In this document: piece after piece, positions 1 to 7,012 of the stretch | How positions within the stretch are numbered: the stretch's first letter is position 1 | How the letters are laid out: the number at the start of each line of letters is the position of its first letter | Assembly: GCA_041565275.1 (NCBI GenBank) | Contig: JBFGVE010000027.1 | Span: 1 to 26,409 of the forward strand | Source: CAWUKT01 sp041565275 | GTDB taxonomy: Bacteria; Bacteroidota; Bacteroidia; J057; JADKCL01 | DNA length: 26,409 bases | Direction: 5' to 3' | The notes under the pieces: model-generated | Seen by the model: the letters and a program-made list of their open reading frames with translations, nothing else | Database searches by the model: none | Told to the model about the DNA's origin: nothing | Translations under genes and position numbers: made by a program

Positions 1-1
1 G

Positions 2-2518
2 AGCGGATCAGGCTATTTGGTTGACTTCTGCAATCAAATCATCAATGACCTTCAGGTCGCCTTCACCGATTCAGTTATCCAATCTTGTGGCTCTTCCGGG
101 GTTGTGGTCAGGACCTTTACTGCGGTTGATGCCTGTAATACTGATGTAAGTTGTGTTCAGAACATTACCATTATCGATACGGTCTCACCATCTGTAAGTT
201 GCCCTGCAGATATTGTGGTTTCAAATGATCCAGGTGACTGCAGTGCAGTTGTAACTTATTCCGTGGTTGCAACTGACAATTGCGACCCTAGTCCTGTTGT
301 CACTTCAAGTCCTTCTTCAGGTTCAAGTTTCCCAACTGGTACCAGCACTGTAGCCGTTACGGCCACGGATTCTTGTGCCAATAGTGATACTTGTTCATTT
401 TCGGTTACCGTAAATGATGTAGAAGAGCCTAATGTAGTATGTGACGCTATTACTGTGACCTTGGACAACAATGGCCTGGCCACCATTACAAATTCAGATG
501 TCGATGCAGGTAGCAGTGATAATTGTTCAATTGCTAATATCACACTTGATTCAACTCAATTCGATTGTAATACCACTAGCCCACAGACAGTAACTTTGAC
601 CATCGCAGATGTGAGTGGAAACGTTGACAGTTGCACCGCTGAGGTAACTATTGAAGACACACTGGTTCCAACAGCGGTTTGTCAGAATATCACGATACAG
701 ATCCCCGCGGGTGATTCATTTTCGATCAGTACTTCTGACATTGATGGAGGTAGTTTTGACAACTGTGGTATCGATAGTTTGTCGGTTTGCAGTAAGCCTT
801 TTATCTTGATTGACTTTGATCTGGGACCTGATGGTATGCCTATACCTCCGGGTACAAATATTACCACCCAATTCCGGCCATTCGGAATTGACTCGGTAAG
901 TGCAAAACGTGGACTTAACCAGGCGTGGATATTCGATTCTTCAAATCCTACCGGGGGAGATTACGACCTTGGTTCCCCATCTTCTCAGCATGGTGGGCCT
1001 GGTATAGGAGCAGGTGGAGCGACCAATACCACTGCACTGAAGAACATCTTGATCATTCAGCAATGGAACGACACCTTGCCTAATGATAATAAACGTGGCG
1101 GTAAACTGACACTGGAATTTATAAATCCTGTTACCCTTGGATATGTAACCTTGGTTGATATTGATGAGATAGGTGATTCAATTATATTGACCACTTCCGG
1201 GGGCCTAGTCAACTTCCCGATATCACCAGTCGGAGATAATTCAGTCCAGCAAGTGGATATGAATACTTCGGGAGTAACCAGGATGGATATTAAACTCAAG
1301 GGATCAGGTGCCCTGGCAGACGTCTCATTCCGTGAGGAAACTTGTACCAGCACGCTGACTTGTGCCAACGTGGGTCAGAATACGGTGGAGTTGTTTGTGG
1401 TAGATGATGCCGGTAACGTTGACAGCTGTTCTTCAACTATCACTGTAGAGTGTACCAATAGTCTGAGAATGGCCTGCCCAGGTAATGTCACCGTCCCATG
1501 TGGCAGCAGTGGAGGGGCTATCGTCAACTGGTCTGAACGTTCAATGTTTAACCGTTACAAATATGTGATGGAAGTTCCTTACAATAGTAATGCAACCCTG
1601 ACCCAAGTAGTTGGCCCCGCTTCTGGCGACTTCTTCCCGGAGGGAGTGACTAAAATCGTCTACACTGCCAAAAATGAAAAAGGCAACACCGATTCATGTA
1701 GCTTCAATGTGACCGTGGATCAGTGTCAAATGGACTACTGCCGGGCCATAGGCCAGAGTTCAAGGGAAGAATGGATTAGCAATGTAACCATTGGTCAGAT
1801 AAACAATACCTCTGGAGATAACAAAGGATATGCAGACTTTACTGATCGGGTGGACACGCTGGCAGGTGGATTTAATGCCTTTATCCAGTTGACCCCTGGA
1901 TTTTCAGCTTCGGCATCGACAGAGTACTGGACAGTTTGGATTGACTGGAACCGTGACGGGGACTTTTACGACAGCGGTGAGCAGGTCTTTCGAGACAATG
2001 GAAGCAATACTGTCAGTGGATTCTTCGACGTTCCTGAAGTCACTTCTAATGGCCCTATGAGAATGAGAGTAACAATGCAGTGGGACAAGTATGTACCTGG
2101 CCCATGCTCAAGTATTTTTTACGGAGAAGTTGAAGACTATACCGTGTATGTTAATGCTCAGAATGTAGAAGTAGCAACCACGGGAGATGCTGGTCAGGGT
2201 AGCTCAGATGAAGAGAGAATTTATGAATTCGATCAATTTACGTCAACTTCAGGCATCGAATTCTACAGGTTCTTCCCAAATCCGGTCTCTAAGCTAAGTA
2301 CCCACGATGTTAAGATAGAATTCCGCTCCGGGAAGAATGAGACCATTACCCTCCGGGTAACTGACTTCACTGGTAAGGTTCTGGATGGAAAATTGATTGA
2401 TGCTAAAGCAGGTCTTAACCATGCGCTTGTCAACATCTCAGAACTCCCAGTTGGATCTTATTTTGTTGAGCTGGCATCCGAAAAGACAAGGAAAATCAAG
2501 AAATTAGTTGTCCAGTAG
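2..2518 (+). CDS. Secreted HYR/Ig-like repeat protein with GEVED-type domain and T9SS sorting tail (5' end missing)
   Basis: The frame is open to the left edge, so the true start and signal peptide lie outside; the first possible start inside is a TTG at 17. Two cysteine-rich HYR/Ig-like modules lie at about 165-420 and 430-660, with motifs such as SCPADIVVSNDPGDC and DNCDPSP. A third module begins near 670 but is split by about 180 residues (about 795-1345) that resemble a 'choice-of-anchor' domain (ITTQFRPFGI, TGGDYDLGSP); it resumes at CANVGQNTVEL. Another HYR module follows (about 1465-1720). A GEVED-type domain (WIDWNRDGDFYDSGEQVF ... GEVEDYTVYV) spans about 1735-2155. The last 85 residues form a type A T9SS sorting domain (FYRFFPNPVS ... 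LPVGSYFVELASE ... KIKKLVVQ). Families of this build are exported through the outer membrane by T9SS and act as adhesins or surface proteins. The specific ligand is unknown. Confidence 0.9.
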   Translation, partial: SGSGYLVDFCNQIINDLQVAFTDSVIQSCGSSGVVVRTFTAVDACNTDVSCVQNITIIDTVSPSVSCPADIVVSNDPGDCSAVVTYSVVATDNCDPSPVVTSSPSSGSSFPTGTSTVAVTATDSCANSDTCSFSVTVNDVEEPNVVCDAITVTLDNNGLATITNSDVDAGSSDNCSIANITLDSTQFDCNTTSPQTVTLTIADVSGNVDSCTAEVTIEDTLVPTAVCQNITIQIPAGDSFSISTSDIDGGSFDNCGIDSLSVCSKPFILIDFDLGPDGMPIPPGTNITTQFRPFGIDSVSAKRGLNQAWIFDSSNPTGGDYDLGSPSSQHGGPGIGAGGATNTTALKNILIIQQWNDTLPNDNKRGGKLTLEFINPVTLGYVTLVDIDEIGDSIILTTSGGLVNFPISPVGDNSVQQVDMNTSGVTRMDIKLKGSGALADVSFREETCTSTLTCANVGQNTVELFVVDDAGNVDSCSSTITVECTNSLRMACPGNVTVPCGSSGGAIVNWSERSMFNRYKYVMEVPYNSNATLTQVVGPASGDFFPEGVTKIVYTAKNEKGNTDSCSFNVTVDQCQMDYCRAIGQSSREEWISNVTIGQINNTSGDNKGYADFTDRVDTLAGGFNAFIQLTPGFSASASTEYWTVWIDWNRDGDFYDSGEQVFRDNGSNTVSGFFDVPEVTSNGPMRMRVTMQWDKYVPGPCSSIFYGEVEDYTVYVNAQNVEVATTGDAGQGSSDEERIYEFDQFTSTSGIEFYRFFPNPVSKLSTHDVKIEFRSGKNETITLRVTDFTGKVLDGKLIDAKAGLNHALVNISELPVGSYFVELASEKTRKIKKLVVQ

Positions 2519-2915
2519 GTACTGGTTCTTCCAAGCCCGGGACGCTTCGTTTTGAAAAATGGCCATTGTCCCGGTCTGTTTTATGCCTCCCAGCCTTAAA
2601 ATGGATCATTGGGGAGTAGCTTGAAGGGTTGGTTTCTGTAAAGGGAACCAACCCTTTTTGTTTGTCGTGCATGGTTGCATTTCTATAAACAAGACACCGT
2701 CAAGGTCTGATTGTGCATAAACTGATCTCAAACTCTGATAAATGTGTTTTTCAAGAGGAGCGAGGGAGTACTAGCAATCAAAATGAAGCATATTTCAACA
2801 TACCTTTACCCGACTGTATTTTTCATTTTCGAGGATATCATTAAATTGAATCTCGAAAGTTTCTCAGGATTGTTCACGAAAATAGATCTATGGAGAGTCT
2901 TATCCAGCGGGGAGC
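2519..2915. other. 397-bp intergenic region without a convincing gene
   Basis: After the stop of the surface protein comes an intrinsic terminator (2624-2659), listed separately. The remaining 255 bp up to the HD-domain gene are AT-rich. They carry a GTG-initiated frame from 2744 that runs into the HD gene in another frame and has no recognisable protein signature. A promoter for the HD-domain gene should lie here, but I find no clear TAnnTTTG box. Confidence 0.5.
2624..2659 (+). terminator. Intrinsic terminator after the surface-protein gene
   Basis: AAGGGTTGGTT (2624-2634) pairs perfectly over 11 bp with AACCAACCCTT (2646-2656) across an 11-nt loop and runs directly into TTTTT. It starts 105 nt after the stop codon at 2518, so the transcript of the T9SS protein should end here. 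Confidence 0.85.
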
Positions 2916-3512
2916 ATGGTTATGAAAAGATTTGGCGAGCTAAGAGATTATATCATGGGGCGGCTTCAAACGGAGTTAAATCCTTGTCTTACGTATCACA
3001 GTGCACGTCACACACTAGATGTATTAGCATCCACTAAGCGTTTAGGGATTTCTGAAAATGTCAATGAGGAGGAAATGGATCTTCTCATGTTAGCTGCCCT
3101 GCTGCATGATTCAGGATTTTTGATATCCATGGATGAACATGAGGCCCACGGTTGCGTTCTCGCCCGCGAGATCCTACCCGGATATGGATTCACCCAGGAT
3201 ACTATAGATGAAACATGCAGATTGATCATGGCCACCAAGCTTCCTCAGACGCCTGAAAATCTGCTTGAGCAAATAATCTGCGATGCAGACTTGGATTATC
3301 TGGGGCGAGAAGATTTTTTTACACTTGGTGAAGGTTTGTTCAGGGAATTCCTTTCACGCAGTATCATCAGGGATTTCTGTGACTGGGACAACCTTCAAAT
3401 CAAATTCTTATCCAATCACCGGTTTTTTACTCAGAGCAGTAAAACACTCCGGGAGCCGGTCAAACTTAAGCATCTTGCTCAAATCAAAGAGAGACAAAAA
3501 GCCTGCAATTAA
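2916..3512 (+). CDS. HD-domain metal-dependent phosphohydrolase
   Basis: 198 residues with the HD-superfamily metal ligands in order: H28/H32 in TYHSARHTLDV, the HD doublet H64-D65 in LLHDSGF, H75/H78 in DEHEAHG, and the distal Asp cluster D123-D127 in CDADLDYLG. The family hydrolyses phosphate esters, often of nucleotides or cyclic nucleotides. This one lacks the GYP motif and has no fused sensor domain, so the substrate is open. The ATG at 2916 was chosen because GGGGAG lies just before it; the ATG at 2922 is an alternative. The tandem universal stress protein starts 51 nt after the stop on the same strand, so the two may be cotranscribed and act in stress or nucleotide signalling. That functional link is inference. 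Confidence 0.85.
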   Translation: MVMKRFGELRDYIMGRLQTELNPCLTYHSARHTLDVLASTKRLGISENVNEEEMDLLMLAALLHDSGFLISMDEHEAHGCVLAREILPGYGFTQDTIDETCRLIMATKLPQTPENLLEQIICDADLDYLGREDFFTLGEGLFREFLSRSIIRDFCDWDNLQIKFLSNHRFFTQSSKTLREPVKLKHLAQIKERQKACN

Positions 3513-3563
3513 CTATATTGACAGCCTTAACTTAAATATCTGGAACCTAAATACTCACTATTT

Positions 3564-4451
3564 ATGTCAAAAGAAATTAGGATTTTATTTCCCACAGAAT
3601 TCGGCCCGCTTGGCGAAAAGGCAGAGTCAACTGCAATTCACTTGGCTGAGAACTTCGATGCAGACTTGGTTTTGATGCATGCGTTCAATGTGCCAACTGG
3701 TCTCTCTCGCTTATTTTCAGATGTTAGCGAGGAAGAGGTCAGAAAGCGTGCTCAAAAACACATCGATGAGTATGCTGCTAACATTCGCGAAAAGACCAGT
3801 GCCTCAATTAGTACCATAGTGAAGCACCACAATCGTCCCGAGGTTGCTATCGTTGAGACAGCCAAGGATATTGATGCACGGATCATCATTTTCGGAACCA
3901 AAGGAGGAGGGGGCCTGAGAGATACCCTTTTGGGGAGTGCCGTCAATTATGTCATTCGCCACACACCATGTCCTGTCGTTACTATGCGTAACGAGCCAAA
4001 ATATGGTGGGTTCAAAAGAATCCTTCTCCCAATGGACCTGACACAAGAATCAGGGGAGAAGTTGAGATGGGGAGTACAATTTGCTCTAAAATTTGGTGCC
4101 TCTCTCTATATCCATGGAGTTGTCTCAGGATCTGCCAGTGACCAGATAAGGCTCCAAGAACGTATAAAATGGTCCAAGGATTATGCAACCCAGTATGGTC
4201 TTACCGATATTCATGTGACTTTTGAAGAAAGTTCTTCATCTATTTCAGATACTATTCTCGGCTACGCTGACCGGATTGATGCAGATCTGATCTGCATTAT
4301 GACCCAATCAGAATCAGATAGTGGTCTTAAAGCTACCGTGCTCGGTTCCGTTGCTGATCGGATTGTTAACCACAGCCAACGCCCGGTAATGAGTATTCGT
4401 CCGGAGCGCCATTATTCAGGACGTAATTTTTCGTCTCCTTTGTTTACATAG
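3564..4451 (+). CDS. Tandem-domain universal stress protein (UspA family)
   Basis: 295 residues with two Usp (Rossmann-like) domains, about 1-142 and 148-280. Domain 1 starts with IRILFPTEFG and has a complete ATP-binding motif G-x2-G-x9-G-S at residues 111-125 (GTKG ... LLGS), followed by RHTPCPVVTM. Domain 2 starts with KRILLPMDLT, but its motif is degraded: Q and S stand where the two leading glycines are expected, although VLGS and SQRPVMSI remain. This gives one ATP-binding half and one probably non-binding half, a known arrangement in tandem Usp proteins. Cytoplasmic, with no signal peptide or membrane segment. It follows the HD-domain gene by 51 nt and is closed by a strong hairpin at 4475. 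Its role is presumably stress response; the ligand is not determined. Confidence 0.92.
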   Translation: MSKEIRILFPTEFGPLGEKAESTAIHLAENFDADLVLMHAFNVPTGLSRLFSDVSEEEVRKRAQKHIDEYAANIREKTSASISTIVKHHNRPEVAIVETAKDIDARIIIFGTKGGGGLRDTLLGSAVNYVIRHTPCPVVTMRNEPKYGGFKRILLPMDLTQESGEKLRWGVQFALKFGASLYIHGVVSGSASDQIRLQERIKWSKDYATQYGLTDIHVTFEESSSSISDTILGYADRIDADLICIMTQSESDSGLKATVLGSVADRIVNHSQRPVMSIRPERHYSGRNFSSPLFT

Positions 4452-4474
4452 ACTCGTTTACATTGGATTCCTGA

Positions 4475-4510
4475 GGAAGTACAGGATCCCCATCCTGTAC
4501 TTCCGTTTAT
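4475..4510. terminator. Perfect 13-bp hairpin after the stress-protein gene (probable terminator)
   Basis: GGAAGTACAGGAT (4475-4487) pairs with ATCCTGTACTTCC (4492-4504) across a CCCC tetraloop. It is followed by GTTTAT, a weak U-tract. The hairpin lies 23 nt after the UspA stop and upstream of the TonB-receptor gene. The stem is strong but the U-run is poor, so RNA-end protection is a possible alternative role. Confidence 0.65.
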
Positions 4511-4601
4511 CAAGTCTGAAATTATTAAGAGACATTAAATACGGGGGCTGCTGAAATAACCTCAGATTCCCTGTTTTGGAGCATTAGATTAATAGCGGGT
4601 C

Positions 4602-7007
4602 ATGGGCAGCACCAGAGGACTGGATATTTTCATCATAACTATATGTCTGGCAAGCAGTTTATTCCGGAACGTATCTGCTCAGACAGATTCAGCTTCCTTT
4701 GAGCCCGAGGTCTTCCAGACAAAAGACCTATTGATCCGCGAATTTGATAAATCTAACCACATCACCTCCGCGAACCGTATCCATGAAAGTGGCGATGAAC
4801 TTCCACTAAGGACAATTGTTGTTACCAAAGATGAGATCCGAAGAAACGGGTTCACTACCCTTGTTGATGTATTGAAGACCCTGCCTGGTTTTAGAACATC
4901 ACAGCCGGGTTCTGCACAGCTGGGGGAAACCTTTCTAATGAGGGGCTTAGTTGGAAATATTTACACCAAAATCCTTGTAAATGGGATCCCCGTAGAGCCC
5001 TCCGTAACTCCCGGGATGGCTATCAGCGCACAGCTTCCCATCCAGGCTGCCGAACGGATTGAAATCACTTTGGGGCCGGCAGGTTCCGTATTTGGAGCTG
5101 ATGCTATGGCAGGGGTGATTAATATCGTGATGGACGATATTGACCGTCCGATCGAAGCCTATGGCGGAGCTTCTCTGGGGAGTCAGCGTACTTCATACCT
5201 TCATCTTTCCTTGGGAGGAAAGTTAGGGAAAGCGAAAAATGTTGTCGACTACAATTTCTATGCAGCATCTTGGAGCCGCGATGACATCAATTTTCTCTGG
5301 GAGCGAGATGATTTGAGTACTGTCCGTTATGCAGTGGTGGATGACAATCCATATTGGAAAGGAGACCCTGACAACGATAGCATCCCCAACTTCAGAGAAA
5401 TGCCTCAAAATGCACAGATGCTGGGAATCTCACTAGCTTACAGGGGTTTGTCTTACAATTTTCAATACATGACCCGCCATGACCCCAGTGGGCTTGGGAG
5501 CCATGTGACGGATGTCGACTATTCCACTTCCAACGCCTTTTACGGAGATGTCTTGCAAACACACCAGTTGAAATATCAAAAATCTTCCACCAAAATCGAT
5601 TTTACCACCAATCTTTCCGGGATTATTTATGAGCTTGATGAGAATTCAAGTTACGTTGGAATTGCCCATCCAATCTCGGCAGACCGAAATTTTATGTACG
5701 GTTCTTCACTAGATCTACAGTTGGAACAGTTGGTGAATTACCGCCCGGGAGAAAAATGGAATATCCTGTTCGGTGCAAATGGTTCAATGAATTCAGGGGA
5801 GTCTTTTCAGAACTATCTGAACCGGCCTTATGCGGATAATTCTGCTCTCCTATCCCCAGAAGGACAGTGGATAATCGAGAATTCATCCACAGATTCTTTA
5901 AGCATTATCGAAGATTCCTCAATATTCAACGAGTACCGGAATATCAACTATGCAGTTTTCAGCCAGGTGTACTATCGATCGGGTAAGTGGAAATTGATCG
6001 GTGGACTCAGGTATGACCACCAGTCCTATGGCGGAAATTCAACAGATTTTGCCAATGCATTGAGTCCTAAATTTGGCGTTTTCTTCAAGCAAAGTAAGAA
6101 ACTTCGATTTCGGGGAATGGTGGCCCGTGGATTCAGAGCCCCGGGCAATTATTATATTACCAACAACTACCGTGGAGATATCGATCCCATGGATTCGAGC
6201 TTCATAGCGAGAAGGTTTGAAGCAGACCTTGAGCCTGAGTACTTGACAAACTTTGAGGTTGGGCTGGATTTGAGGGTGAATGATAAGTGGGACTTGAGTT
6301 TTCACACTTTTTATCATTTCCGGGAAAAGAATCTGATTCCGAAATTGCTGACGCCTGATGACCTGTTTGGTGAAGACCCGCCTCCGGGGGGACCGGGAGG
6401 TTCAGGAGGACCAGGAGGACCGCCTCCCGGCATTGACCTTGATGAACGGGTAGCGGGCAATTATGAGATTGGATATTTCAATGCCAACTCATCTTCTCGA
6501 TTGGTTGGTATCCAGGGATTCCTTAGCTATGGTAATGACCGTTGGCTGCGGGCAGAGCTGTTTGGACAACTCAATTTCGGATCGGAGCAGATCGAATTCG
6601 AAAACCTGGATTCTCTCGGTGAAGAAGACACCTATACGGTGACCGAAGCGAGTTTTGCCAGTATGCCGGATGTTATGGGGGGATTGAATCTGCACCTCAA
6701 CATTGTTGAAGGGGTTTACCTTTCAGTTTATACCAAGGTGTTTGGAGAATTCCGCTGGGCCTTACAATTGGTCAATGATTCACTCCTGGTAAAACCTTCT
6801 CAGGGTGGGTATTACAATGTTGATGCAGTGGCGAGCTTGGATTTGAGCAAGCGGCTAACATTTTACGTTCGAATGAACAACGTCACGAGGTCATCCAGCA
6901 AGGGGATTCATACGAGTTCATTTTCCGGTTATCAATTTCCTTACATCCCTCAGCCGGGAAGGACTTTCTTGGGCGGCTTGACTTTTGACCTCAACAGAAA
7001 GGAGTAA
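4602..7007 (+). CDS. TonB-dependent outer-membrane receptor
   Basis: 801 residues. A signal peptide (hydrophobic IFIITICLASSLF, cleavage likely after VSA-Q at about 27) precedes a plug domain at about 65-180. The plug carries IVVTKDEIRRNGF, LPGFRTSQPG, FLMRGLVGN, ILVNGIPVEP, IEITLGPAGSVFGADAMAGVIN. A 22-strand type barrel follows and ends in the typical PQPGRTFLGGLTFDL. The family imports siderophores, cobalamin, glycans or other ligands using TonB energy. No SusD-like partner and no N-terminal carboxypeptidase-like or TonB-box extension is seen. Two oddities: a Ca-site-like DPDNDSIPNF at 255-264, and a Pro/Gly-only stretch at 593-610, probably in an extracellular loop. The cyclase gene starts 5 nt after the stop, so they form one transcription unit. 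The ligand is unknown. Confidence 0.93.
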   Translation: MGSTRGLDIFIITICLASSLFRNVSAQTDSASFEPEVFQTKDLLIREFDKSNHITSANRIHESGDELPLRTIVVTKDEIRRNGFTTLVDVLKTLPGFRTSQPGSAQLGETFLMRGLVGNIYTKILVNGIPVEPSVTPGMAISAQLPIQAAERIEITLGPAGSVFGADAMAGVINIVMDDIDRPIEAYGGASLGSQRTSYLHLSLGGKLGKAKNVVDYNFYAASWSRDDINFLWERDDLSTVRYAVVDDNPYWKGDPDNDSIPNFREMPQNAQMLGISLAYRGLSYNFQYMTRHDPSGLGSHVTDVDYSTSNAFYGDVLQTHQLKYQKSSTKIDFTTNLSGIIYELDENSSYVGIAHPISADRNFMYGSSLDLQLEQLVNYRPGEKWNILFGANGSMNSGESFQNYLNRPYADNSALLSPEGQWIIENSSTDSLSIIEDSSIFNEYRNINYAVFSQVYYRSGKWKLIGGLRYDHQSYGGNSTDFANALSPKFGVFFKQSKKLRFRGMVARGFRAPGNYYITNNYRGDIDPMDSSFIARRFEADLEPEYLTNFEVGLDLRVNDKWDLSFHTFYHFREKNLIPKLLTPDDLFGEDPPPGGPGGSGGPGGPPPGIDLDERVAGNYEIGYFNANSSSRLVGIQGFLSYGNDRWLRAELFGQLNFGSEQIEFENLDSLGEEDTYTVTEASFASMPDVMGGLNLHLNIVEGVYLSVYTKVFGEFRWALQLVNDSLLVKPSQGGYYNVDAVASLDLSKRLTFYVRMNNVTRSSSKGIHTSSFSGYQFPYIPQPGRTFLGGLTFDLNRKE

Positions 7008-7012
7008 GACCG

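Noticed and set aside
2744..3037. 97-codon frame starting with GTG before the HD-domain gene
   Set aside because: Overlaps the well supported HD gene in another frame, has no family signature and includes low-quality composition.
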